From contig JACRAA010000072.1 in NCBI GenBank assembly GCA_016213595.1, positions 1-6,498 of the forward strand: DNA of 6,498 bases, given 5' to 3'. Made by a program: the position numbers and the translations under genes. Shown here in pieces: positions 1 through 5,812 of this stretch. Within the stretch, counting starts at the first letter, position 1; each line of letters begins with the position of its first letter. This DNA comes from Actinomycetota bacterium (GTDB lineage Bacteria > Actinomycetota > Actinomycetes > Propionibacteriales > Propionibacteriaceae). The notes beneath the pieces are model-generated. The model had not been told where the DNA came from, made no database searches, and was given only the letters and a program-made list of their open reading frames with translations.

Positions 1-513
1 GCCGCCGAGCTCGGCCTAGACGTCGCCTTCTGCCGGCGTGCTGCGTTCCTCCATGACCTCGGCAAGGCCCTGACGCATGAGCACGAGGGGTCGCACGCTC
101 TCGTCGGCGCTGACCTCGCCCGCCGTCACGGCGAGCACCCTGACATCGTCCACGCCATCGAGGCCCACCACAACGAGGTCGAGCCGCGCACCGTCGAGGC
201 CGTCCTCGTCCAGGTCGTCGACGCGATCAGCGGCTCCCGTCCGGGCGCTCGGCGCGAGAGTCTGGAGGCGTACGTCCACCGCCTGGAGCGGCTCGAGGAG
301 ATCGCGACGTCCCACAAGGGTGTCGAACGGGCCTTCGCCGTACAGGCGGGCCGGGACGTGCGGGTCATGGTGTCGCCGACGCTCGTCGACGACGCCGAGG
401 CCGCTGCGCTCGCCCGGCAGATCGCCAAGGAGATCTCCGAGGAGCTGACGTTCCCCGGCCAGATCCGTGTCACCGTCGTCCGCGAGAGCCGCGCCGTCGA
501 GATCGCCTCCTGA
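1..513 (+). CDS. rny: Ribonuclease Y, C-terminal part (5' truncated by window)
   Basis: RNase Y is a membrane-anchored, metal-dependent HD-domain endoribonuclease that initiates mRNA decay and processing. Only the last 170 codons are present, in frame 1, ending at TGA 511-513. Family members are about 510-520 residues, so the N-terminal membrane anchor, coiled coil, KH domain and the start of the HD domain lie upstream. Visible HD-domain elements, numbered from the window edge, are the metal-binding His-Asp pair in AAFLHDLGKAL (H18-D19), GSHALVGADLA around residues 30-40, IEAHHNEVEPRTVEAVL around 53-69, and the downstream Asp in VQVVDAISGSRPGARRE (D74). The tail, with ISEELTFPGQIRVTVVRE and RAVEIAS, matches the usual RNase Y ending, so the C-terminus is intact. 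It converges on gluD with 11 bp between stop codons. The family assignment is firm from the motifs. Its RNA targets in this organism cannot be read from sequence. Confidence 0.95.
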   Translation, partial: AAELGLDVAFCRRAAFLHDLGKALTHEHEGSHALVGADLARRHGEHPDIVHAIEAHHNEVEPRTVEAVLVQVVDAISGSRPGARRESLEAYVHRLERLEEIATSHKGVERAFAVQAGRDVRVMVSPTLVDDAEAAALARQIAKEISEELTFPGQIRVTVVRESRAVEIAS

Positions 514-524
514 CCGGGTCCGCC

Positions 525-1406
525 TCACGTCGCGCGACCGGCGTCGGCCTCCAGGTCCGGGTCCATCGCTAGTCCCGTCCTCATCACAGCACCGGGACCG
601 GCCCGACGTCCTCCCAGCGTGCGCTCCAGCCAGTGGGCCAACGAGGTCAGCGAGTAGTTGATGAGGATGAAGATCAGCGCCGCAACGATGAACGCGGTCA
701 CGAGGTTGCCCTTCACCGCGCTGAGGTTCTGCATCGACCGGATGAGGTCCGGGTAGGTGATCAGGTAGCCGAGCGCCGTGTCCTTGAGGATGACGACGAG
801 CTGAGAGACCAGCGAGGGGAGCATCGCCGTGATGGCCTGCGGCAGCAGGACGCTCCACAACGTCTGACCAGGCGTCAGGCCGATCGCGAGTCCCGCCTCC
901 CGCTGGCCCTGAGGCAGGCTGTGGACGCCCGAACGGATGAGCTCCGCCATGACGCACGAGTTGTACAGCGTGAGCCCCACCACGACGCCGAAGATCGGGA
1001 GGATGTCCCCGGGGAGCCTCAGCGTGAACAGTGCCACGTAGAACGCAAACAGCATCATCATGAGCACGGGCACCGAGCGGAAGAACTCGACGAAGACGGC
1101 AGAGACCCAGCCGACCAGTCGATTGTGGCTCAGCCGCCCTATCCCCAGGGCCAGACCGAGCGCGGAGGCGAGGACGACGCTGAGGAGCGCCGCCTGCAGC
1201 GTCATGAACACCCCCGGGTAGACGTAGTACTGCCACGTGTCGGGGGAGAGGAACGGTGCCCACATCTGCGGCGACAGCTGGTCGCGGAGCCCGTACACGA
1301 CGAGGCCCAGCAGTCCCAGGACGACGACTGCCCCCACGACGCCGACGATCCTGTTCCGCCGAGCGGCCCTCGGACCGGGAATGTCGAAGAGGATCGACTG
1401 GGTCAT
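525..1406 (-). CDS. gluD: Glutamate/polar amino-acid ABC transporter permease GluD
   Basis: This is the second inner-membrane permease subunit of a PAAT/HAAT-type amino-acid importer, 293 residues starting at ATG 1406. It has a short cytoplasmic N-terminus, a first hydrophobic helix at about residues 19-40, and a BPD_transp_1 core from about residue 66 to 260 with further membrane segments near 66-92, 102-127, 135-155 and 235-260. The EAA loop that contacts the ATPase is visible at about 154-195 (AELIRSGVHSLPQGQREAG, then the conserved G and LLPQA). The TLQAALLSVVLA and VEFFRSVPVL motifs are typical of the family. A hydrophilic tail of about 35 residues (259-293) is rich in Arg, Gly and acidic residues. 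The start ATG overlaps the gluC stop by 4 bases (ATGA), which implies translational coupling. The glutamate assignment rests on the gluABCD order known from Corynebacterium. A closely related substrate such as aspartate or glutamine cannot be excluded. Confidence 0.9.
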   Translation of the reverse strand: MTQSILFDIPGPRAARRNRIVGVVGAVVVLGLLGLVVYGLRDQLSPQMWAPFLSPDTWQYYVYPGVFMTLQAALLSVVLASALGLALGIGRLSHNRLVGWVSAVFVEFFRSVPVLMMMLFAFYVALFTLRLPGDILPIFGVVVGLTLYNSCVMAELIRSGVHSLPQGQREAGLAIGLTPGQTLWSVLLPQAITAMLPSLVSQLVVILKDTALGYLITYPDLIRSMQNLSAVKGNLVTAFIVAALIFILINYSLTSLAHWLERTLGGRRAGPGAVMRTGLAMDPDLEADAGRAT

Positions 1407-2077
1407 CGCTGCACCGCGAGCCTGCGCGACACCTGGGTGAACAGCACGCCCATCGGCAACGTGAGGACGACGAACCCGAGGGACATCACCGCGAAGATGA
1501 GGTACAGCACATTGGGGGAGAACTCGATGGCGTTCTTCATCGCGTACGAGGCCTCAGCGACCCCGATCGTCGAGACGACCGTGGTGTTCTTCGTGAGAGC
1601 GATCATCGTGTTGCCCAGGGGCGCGATCGCACCTCGGAAGGCCTGGGGCAGGATCACCTCCCGCAGCGACTGCCCGAAGTCCAGCCCGATGGACCGCGCG
1701 GCTTCGGCCTGACCCACTCCCACGGTGTTGATCCCGCTCCGCAGCGCCTCCGCGACGAAGGAGGCGTGGTACAGGCTCAGCCCGACGACCCCCCACACGA
1801 ACGCATGCGTCGAGGAGCGGGCCGAGAGCGGGGCGAGGTGCCAGCCCAACAGCTGGTAGAGGCAGAAGAAGAGGAAGAACACGATGAGCGTGAGCGGGGT
1901 GTTCCGCACGACGTTCACGTACATCGCCCCCGCCCACGAGAAGATCCTCACCGGGGAGACCCTCAGGATCGCGATGACGGTTCCGATGACGAGCGAGCCC
2001 ACCGCGGCGTACACGGTGAGCTGGACCGTGACCCAGAAGGCCCCGAGCACGTCGTACTCCCGGACGAGGTCCAGCAT
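1403..2077 (-). CDS. gluC: Glutamate/polar amino-acid ABC transporter permease GluC
   Basis: This is the first permease subunit of the importer and presumably pairs with GluD to form the membrane channel. It has 224 residues beginning MLDLVREYDVLGAFWVTVQL. The start at 2077 was chosen because AAGGAGG at 2082-2088 (minus strand) lies just upstream and the family fold begins here. The open frame runs on past this ATG to 2704, but that part is only an out-of-frame reading of gluB. Hydrophobic segments fall near residues 14-38, 62-78, 92-112 and 187-213. FVRNTPLTL-like family sequence appears as VNVVRNTPLTLIVFF (55-69). The EAA loop occupies about 110-155 (EALRSGINTVGVGQAEAARS, then ILPQAFRGAIAPLGN). 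It lies 29 bp after gluB and overlaps gluD by 4 bp, so it belongs to the same transcript. Confidence 0.9.
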   Translation of the reverse strand: MLDLVREYDVLGAFWVTVQLTVYAAVGSLVIGTVIAILRVSPVRIFSWAGAMYVNVVRNTPLTLIVFFLFFCLYQLLGWHLAPLSARSSTHAFVWGVVGLSLYHASFVAEALRSGINTVGVGQAEAARSIGLDFGQSLREVILPQAFRGAIAPLGNTMIALTKNTTVVSTIGVAEASYAMKNAIEFSPNVLYLIFAVMSLGFVVLTLPMGVLFTQVSRRLAVQR

Positions 2078-2106
2078 TCCCCCTCCTTCCGCTCCGGAGA
2101 TGTGGC

Positions 2107-2961
2107 CTACGAGCAGGGGTCCGCCTTGGGCGGGTTGTCGCCGGACGGCTTGAACCCGGAGGGACCGACCGTCTTGTCGAGCGCCGTCTGCCAGGCACCG
2201 GAGCTGACCATCTTTGCGATCGCCGTGTTGACCTTGGTGCAGAAGGCCGTGTCTCCCTTCTTCAGTCCTACGCCGTAGCGCTCCGTCGAGAACGTCTTGC
2301 CGACGACCTTGAGCTTGCCCTTGTACTGGTCCTGGGCCGCGTAGCCGGCGAGGATGACGTTGTCCGTGGTCACCGCGTCGAGCGTGCCCGCGGCCAGCGC
2401 CGTCACGCACTTGGAGTAGGTGTCCAGCTCCTGAAGGTCGACGCCCTTGGAGAAGCTGTCCTTGATCTTCTTCGCGGACGTGGAGCCCGTGACCGAGCAG
2501 AGCTTCTTGCCGTTGAGGGCGTCGGGTCCGGTGATGGACGTGTCGTCGGCCCGTACGAGGAGGTCCTGGCCGGCGATGAAGTAGGGGCCGGCGAACGACA
2601 CCCGCTGCTTGCGGGCGTCGGTGATCGAGTACGTGGCGAAGATCAGCTGGACCTGGCCGCCCTCGATGAGCGTCTCCCGTTGTGCCGAGGGCGACTCCTT
2701 CCACGTGATCTGGTTCGCGGAGTAGCCCAGCTCCTTCGCCACGTACTTCGCCACCTCCACGTCGAAGCCGCTGTAGGTGTTGCCGTCCTTGATCCCGAGG
2801 CCGGGCTGGTCGAACTTGATGCCGATCGTGATGGAGCCCGTGGCGCCACCGGCGGATGCCGAGCCCGCTGGACCGGCCGGCGTACTCCCGGGAGCCGAGC
2901 AGGCGGTGGTGAGCGCGAGCAGTGCGCCCGCGAGGATGGCTAGAGGCTTTCGAGTCTTCAT
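2107..2961 (-). CDS. gluB: Glutamate-type substrate-binding lipoprotein GluB
   Basis: This is the extracytoplasmic solute-binding subunit (SBP_bac_3 family) that captures the amino acid and delivers it to GluC/GluD. It has 284 residues starting at ATG 2961, preceded by AAGGAG at 2966-2971. The signal peptide is KTRK followed by a hydrophobic stretch, ending in a lipobox LTTAC with Cys21 as the predicted lipid-modified residue. The -3 position is Thr rather than the usual Leu, which is permitted but not ideal. A Gly/Ala/Ser/Pro-rich linker (about 22-42) precedes the binding domain. Family motifs include YSGFDVEVAKYVA (63-75), TDARKQRVSFAGPYF (114-128), with Arg120 expected to bind the alpha-carboxylate, GSTSAKKI (159-166), and an Asp at position 200 (TTDNVIL). 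Four further cysteines (155, 185, 241, 283) could form disulfides outside the membrane. The gene sits between gluA (53 bp gap) and gluC (29 bp gap). The substrate is inferred from the operon type, not from the binding residues alone. Confidence 0.92.
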   Translation of the reverse strand: MKTRKPLAILAGALLALTTACSAPGSTPAGPAGSASAGGATGSITIGIKFDQPGLGIKDGNTYSGFDVEVAKYVAKELGYSANQITWKESPSAQRETLIEGGQVQLIFATYSITDARKQRVSFAGPYFIAGQDLLVRADDTSITGPDALNGKKLCSVTGSTSAKKIKDSFSKGVDLQELDTYSKCVTALAAGTLDAVTTDNVILAGYAAQDQYKGKLKVVGKTFSTERYGVGLKKGDTAFCTKVNTAIAKMVSSGAWQTALDKTVGPSGFKPSGDNPPKADPCS

Positions 2962-3014
2962 GTCTCTCCTTCGATGGTGGGCGGGACCGGTATCGCTTCT
3001 GATGGGGTGACGAC

Positions 3015-3758
3015 TCAGTGGGTGAGGATCCTTCCGAGGAAGTCTCGTGCTCGGGCGGAGGTGGGCTTGGTGAAGAAGGTCTCGGGGTCGGACTCCTCGA
3101 CGATCTGACCGTCGGCCATGAACACGACGCGGTCGGCGGCCTTGCGTGCGAAGCCCATCTCGTGCGTGACGACGACCATCGTCATCCCCGCCTTCGCGAG
3201 AGCCACCATGACATCCAGGACCTCGCCGACCATCTCCGGGTCGAGCGCGCTCGTGGGCTCGTCGAAGAGGATCACTTTCGGGTTCAACGCCAGGGCACGC
3301 GCGATGGCCACCCGCTGCTGCTGGCCTCCGGACAGCTGGGCTGGGTACTTCTCCGCCTGGTCCCTCACCCCGACGCGGTCCAGCAGCGCGAGCGCCTGCT
3401 CCTTGGCCACGGCGGGCGCCACCTTGCGTACCTTGACCGGACCCAGCGTCAGGTTCTGGAGGATGGTCCTGTGGGCGAAGAGGTTGAACGACTGGAAGAC
3501 CATGCCCACCTCGGCCCGGAGCTTCGCGAGCTCCTTGCCCTCGGCCGGGAGCGGCACACCGTCGATCGTGATCGTGCCGGAGTCGATGCCCTCGAGACGG
3601 TTGATGACGCGGCACAACGTGGACTTGCCCGACCCCGACGGGCCGATCACCACGACCACCTCGCCTGGGGCGATGGCCAGGTTGATGTCCTTGAGCACGT
3701 GCAAGGCGCCGAAATGCTTGTTGACGCTGACGAGCTCGACCAACGGTTCTGACGCCAT
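3015..3758 (-). CDS. gluA: Glutamate-type ABC transporter ATPase GluA
   Basis: This is the cytoplasmic ATP-hydrolysing subunit of the importer, 247 residues, the usual length for amino-acid ABC ATPases such as GlnQ or GluA. All nucleotide-binding motifs are intact: Walker A GPSGSGKST at 39-47, Q-loop Gln89 (MVFQSFNLF), signature LSGGQQQR at 142-149, Walker B VILFDEP with catalytic Glu167, D-loop SALD at 170-173, and switch His199 (VVTHEMGFA). The start at 3758 (MASEPLVELVSV) was preferred over an upstream ATG at 3836 because that extension (MTGQPAPIFRCMRG...) has no family similarity and would leave almost no leader. AAGGTG at 3763-3768 could be its ribosome-binding site. It is the first gene of gluABCD and is divergent from miaB across 94 bp. 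Confidence 0.95.
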   Translation of the reverse strand: MASEPLVELVSVNKHFGALHVLKDINLAIAPGEVVVVIGPSGSGKSTLCRVINRLEGIDSGTITIDGVPLPAEGKELAKLRAEVGMVFQSFNLFAHRTILQNLTLGPVKVRKVAPAVAKEQALALLDRVGVRDQAEKYPAQLSGGQQQRVAIARALALNPKVILFDEPTSALDPEMVGEVLDVMVALAKAGMTMVVVTHEMGFARKAADRVVFMADGQIVEESDPETFFTKPTSARARDFLGRILTH

Positions 3759-3852
3759 GTCACACCTTAGAACGTGCACGAGGTGACAAGACACCCCTCG
3801 CATGCACCGGAAGATCGGGGCCGGTTGCCCCGTCAACTAGAGTGAGCGCGCC
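3759..3852. promoter_or_regulatory. Divergent gluA/miaB control region
   Basis: These 94 bp separate the two divergent start codons and must hold the promoters for both units unless those lie inside coding sequence. Toward miaB, TAGAGT at 3838-3843 fits the actinobacterial -10 pattern TAnnnT and would place transcription start within a few bases of the ATG at 3853. No Shine-Dalgarno site is visible there, which suggests a leaderless or near-leaderless message. Toward gluA, TAAGGT (minus strand, 3769 to 3764) also fits TAnnnT and lies 5 nt from the ATG. The overlapping AAGGTG could instead be a ribosome-binding site. No convincing -35 boxes at 17 bp were found. The -10 calls are by eye and unproven. 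Confidence 0.45.
3816..3832. repeat. 17-bp inverted repeat in the divergent promoter region
   Basis: CGGGGC (3816-3821) and GCCCCG (3827-3832) form a perfect 6-bp inverted repeat around a 5-nt centre, CGGTT. It lies just upstream of the -10-like element of miaB and about 60 bp upstream of gluA. It could be an operator for a regulator of the transporter or simply a chance GC-rich repeat. In high-GC DNA, 6-bp arms are not rare. Confidence 0.3.
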
Positions 3853-5295
3853 ATGACCGAGACCCTCACGCCCCGTACCTATCGTGTCGTCACGTACGGC
3901 TGCCAGATGAACGTGCACGACTCCGAACGGATCTCCGGACTGCTGGAGAACGCGGGGTACGTGGCCGCTCCCGGCGACGAGGCGGACGTCGTGGTCTTCA
4001 ACACCTGCGCCGTGAGGGAGAACGCCGACAACCGCCTGTACGGGAACCTTGGCCACCTCGCGCCGGCCAAGGCGGCACGGCCGGGGATGCAGATCGCCGT
4101 GGGCGGCTGCATGGCCCAGAAGGACCGCGAGGTCATCGTCTCGCGCGCACCCTGGGTGGATGTCGTCTTCGGCACGAACAACGTCGGCGCCCTTCCCGTC
4201 CTCCTGGAACGGGCACGGATCGAGCAGGCGGCCCAGGTCGAGATCCGCGAGAGCCTCGAGCGGTTCCCCTCGACGCTGCCGTCGCGCCGTGAGAGCCCGT
4301 ACGCCGGGTGGGTCGCCATCAGCGTCGGGTGCAGCAACACCTGTACGTTCTGCATCGTCCCGAGCCTCCGCGGCAAGCAGGCCGACCGCCGCCCCGGCGA
4401 CGTCCTCGCAGAGGTGCAGCAGCTCGTGGCCGACGGCGTGCAGGAGGTGACGCTGCTCGGTCAGAACGTCAACGCGTACGGGCTCGACATCGGCGACCGC
4501 GACGCGTTCGCGAAGCTCCTCCGCGCCTGCGGGGACATCGACGGGCTCCGTCGGGTGAGGTTCACCAGCCCGCACCCGAAGGACTTCACGGACTCGGTCA
4601 TCGAGGCGATGGCGACGACGCCCAACGTCATGCCCAGCCTGCACATGCCGCTCCAGTCCGGATCGGACGCCGTCCTGCGGAGGATGCGCCGCTCGTACAG
4701 GTCCGAGCGCTACCTCGGCATCCTCGACCGGGTGCGGCAGTCCCTGCCGGAGGCGGCCATCACCACCGACATCATCGTCGGGTTCCCCGGGGAGACCGAC
4801 CAGGACTTCGAGGACACCCTCGCTGTGGTCCGCGAGGCGCGCTACGCGGCGGCGTTCACGTTCCAGTACTCGATCCGGCCCGGCACTCCTGCTGCCACGA
4901 TGCCCGACCAGGTCCCGCGAGCGGTCGTCACGGAGCGGTACGACAGGCTCGTCCAGCTCGTCGGTGAGATCGCCCTGGAGGAGAACAGGGCGCTCGTGGG
5001 GAGCGAGGTCGAGGTCATGTTCGCGGACGGCGAGGGCCGCAAGGACGCGGCGACGAGCCGCCTCTCGGGACGGGCGCGGGACAACCGGCTCGTGCATGTG
5101 GCCGTCGGCGAGGGCGAGCTGCCTCGGCCGGGTGACATCGCGCGGACGAGGGTCACGTACGCGGCGCCGCACCACCTCGTCGCCGACGCCGGCATCCACG
5201 GTCTCGAGCGGACCAGGGGCGGCGACGCCTGGGAGGCCCGGACCAGTGCACCGCCGGCGGGCGTCGCGCTGGGGATGCCGGCGCTGCGCGCCTAG
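3853..5295 (+). CDS. miaB: tRNA-2-methylthio-N6-isopentenyladenosine(37) synthase MiaB
   Basis: MiaB is a radical-SAM methylthiotransferase that converts i6A37 to ms2i6A37 in tRNAs reading UNN codons, consuming two SAM molecules and carrying two [4Fe-4S] clusters. The 480-residue protein is within the normal range. The N-terminal UPF0004/MTTase domain (about 10-120) has the three auxiliary-cluster cysteines C17 (YGCQMN), C52 (NTCAVRENA) and C86 (GGCMAQK). The radical-SAM domain starts near 150 with the CxxxCxxC motif GCSNTCTFCIVPSLRG (C160, C164, C167). Further family motifs are LLGQNVNAYG (201-210), HMPLQSGSDAVLRRMRR (264-280) and IIVGFPGET (307-315). A TRAM RNA-binding domain follows at about 378-440. 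The last 35 or so residues are a variable Gly/Ala-rich tail. The start at 3853 gives the standard MTTase N-terminus. No ribosome-binding site precedes it, so translation is probably leaderless. Confidence 0.97.
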   Translation: MTETLTPRTYRVVTYGCQMNVHDSERISGLLENAGYVAAPGDEADVVVFNTCAVRENADNRLYGNLGHLAPAKAARPGMQIAVGGCMAQKDREVIVSRAPWVDVVFGTNNVGALPVLLERARIEQAAQVEIRESLERFPSTLPSRRESPYAGWVAISVGCSNTCTFCIVPSLRGKQADRRPGDVLAEVQQLVADGVQEVTLLGQNVNAYGLDIGDRDAFAKLLRACGDIDGLRRVRFTSPHPKDFTDSVIEAMATTPNVMPSLHMPLQSGSDAVLRRMRRSYRSERYLGILDRVRQSLPEAAITTDIIVGFPGETDQDFEDTLAVVREARYAAAFTFQYSIRPGTPAATMPDQVPRAVVTERYDRLVQLVGEIALEENRALVGSEVEVMFADGEGRKDAATSRLSGRARDNRLVHVAVGEGELPRPGDIARTRVTYAAPHHLVADAGIHGLERTRGGDAWEARTSAPPAGVALGMPALRA

Positions 5296-5383
5296 CGTCC
5301 ACACCTTTGCGGCGTCCACGCCTGGACCTGCACCCCTACCTGGACTGCCCAACCCGCAGACCTGTTCGAACCCGGACATGCCA
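5296..5383. other. Intergenic stretch downstream of miaB
   Basis: No coding signal or conserved feature was seen on either strand. The only structure is a weak inverted repeat, GTCCA-CGCC-TGGAC, shortly after the miaB stop codon. It is too short to call a terminator with confidence, and the strong palindrome beginning at 5384 is a better candidate. Confidence 0.4.
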
Positions 5384-5414
5384 CCGGGGTCGTACACACT
5401 GTGTACGACCCCGG
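5384..5414. terminator. Perfect 31-bp palindrome, probable bidirectional terminator
   Basis: The arm CCGGGGTCGTACACA (5384-5398) is matched base for base by its reverse complement at 5400-5414, around a single central C at 5399. As RNA it would fold to a 14-bp stem with a 3-nt loop. It lies 88 bp after the miaB stop codon and 20 bp beyond the apparent end of the small minus-strand gene, so it separates two convergent units. No T-run follows on either side. U-tail-less hairpins are commonly proposed as terminators in actinobacteria. A protein-binding operator is the alternative because the symmetry reaches the centre. Confidence 0.65.
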
Positions 5415-5434
5415 CTTGGGCTTATCGCCGCTGA

Positions 5435-5632
5435 CTAGGCCTCGGAGGAGGCGGTGGAGTTGTCGACCCGGAACCTCGGGAAGTTCTCTTCGCGAAGTGC
5501 TGGGCCTGGTCGACTGATGGACTACTGCCCGCCAGTCTTCGTTGTGACCAGGTCACCGATCGAGTCGATGCCGTCCTTGACCTGATTCTCGTGCCCCGAA
5601 CCAGCGGCGTTATGACTATCCGTCAAGCCCAT
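5435..5632 (-). pseudogene. Full extent of disrupted MT0933-like antitoxin gene
   Basis: Past the TAG at 5522-5524 the minus strand still looks coding, but in two frames. Skipping one base gives SPSVDQAQHFAK (5523 to 5488), in which all nine codons from Val to Lys end in G or C and which resembles the 'VDKAQDF..K' helix of the antitoxin family. From about 5488 the original frame resumes as ENFPRFRVDNSTASSEA, with all 17 codons ending in G or C, then stops at TAG 5435-5437. In the competing frames of the same stretches only about 40 percent of codons end in G or C. Joined, the product would be about 65 residues, the normal size of the family. This suggests an inserted base near 5524 and a lost base near 5487. 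Real decay and sequence error are both possible. A genuinely short 36-residue protein is the alternative. Confidence 0.45.
5522..5632 (-). CDS. Small antitoxin-like protein, 36 residues (possibly truncated)
   Basis: A 36-codon open frame runs from ATG 5632 to TAG 5522-5524. It is preceded by AAAGGAGGTG (5641-5650, minus strand), a ten-base match to the anti-Shine-Dalgarno end of 16S rRNA, with about 10 nt between GGAGG and ATG. The N-terminus (MGLTDSHNAAGSGHE) is polar. The following segment NQVKDGIDSIGDLVTTKTGG has the pattern remembered for MT0933-like antitoxins of the Rv0909 type, roughly 'QV..GID..GD.VD.KTGGK' in proteins of about 60 residues. No signal peptide or membrane segment is seen. 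No toxin gene adjoins it. Third-position GC is 26 of 35 codons, lower than its neighbours. The protein stops where the family consensus continues, and coding-like sequence goes on downstream in shifted frames (see the pseudogene entry). Family assignment is from motif memory, without a database search. Confidence 0.6.
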   Translation of the reverse strand: MGLTDSHNAAGSGHENQVKDGIDSIGDLVTTKTGGQ

Positions 5633-5640
5633 ATCTGGGA

Positions 5641-5650
5641 CACCTCCTTT
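5641..5650 (-). promoter_or_regulatory. Ten-base perfect Shine-Dalgarno site
   Basis: Read on the minus strand this is AAAGGAGGTG, complementary to the conserved CACCTCCTTT near the 3' end of 16S rRNA. It sits about 10 nt before ATG 5632 and fixes the start of the small antitoxin-like gene. None of the other genes in the window has a match this long. Confidence 0.75.
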
Positions 5651-5812
5651 CGCCGTGCCTCCGCCGGGGGTTGTTCCACGACCCTTGTCCGACGGGACGC
5701 CTTCGCGGCGTCACTCGGCCATTGTTGCCCGCACCTCCAGGATCTCCAAGAGGTATTCCTCCCTGAGACACCCCTGAGCCCGACCCCTGCGAGGAAGGTG
5801 CAGACTGTCCGC
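5651..5812. other. Intergenic region between the small gene and miaA
   Basis: These 162 bp separate two divergent starts and should hold their promoters. No convincing -35/-10 pair was found on either strand. A small perfect hairpin, GACGCC (5696-5701) and GGCGTC (5707-5712) around a 5-nt loop, is present, with no T-run. The purine-rich GAGGAAGG at 5791-5798 is the likely ribosome-binding site of miaA. Confidence 0.4.

Noticed and set aside
16..1263. 415-codon minus-strand frame across rny and gluD
   Set aside because: It overlaps two well-supported genes and has the composition of a shadow frame without recognisable motifs.
2078..2704. N-terminal extension of the gluC frame
   Set aside because: It overlaps gluB out of frame and has no permease features. 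A good ribosome-binding site precedes ATG 2077.
2962..3615. N-terminal extension of the gluB frame into gluA
   Set aside because: It is an out-of-frame reading of gluA. The signal peptide and lipobox fix the start at 2961.
5364..5373. GTTCGAACCC, resembling a tRNA T-loop, as a possible tRNA remnant or attachment site
   Set aside because: The flanking bases cannot pair into a T-stem, and no acceptor, D or anticodon arm is nearby.
3760..5397. 545-codon open frame antisense to miaB
   Set aside because: It is an antisense shadow of a clear MiaB. Its composition (runs of Arg, Asp, Val, Leu, Gly) is typical of reading high-GC coding DNA backward, and no domain is recognisable.
5519..5530. Programmed +1 frameshift at CAG TAG T in the small gene
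   Set aside because: The P-site codon CAG cannot re-pair with AGT after a one-base slip, no prfB-like slippery element is present, and a second shift would also be needed.
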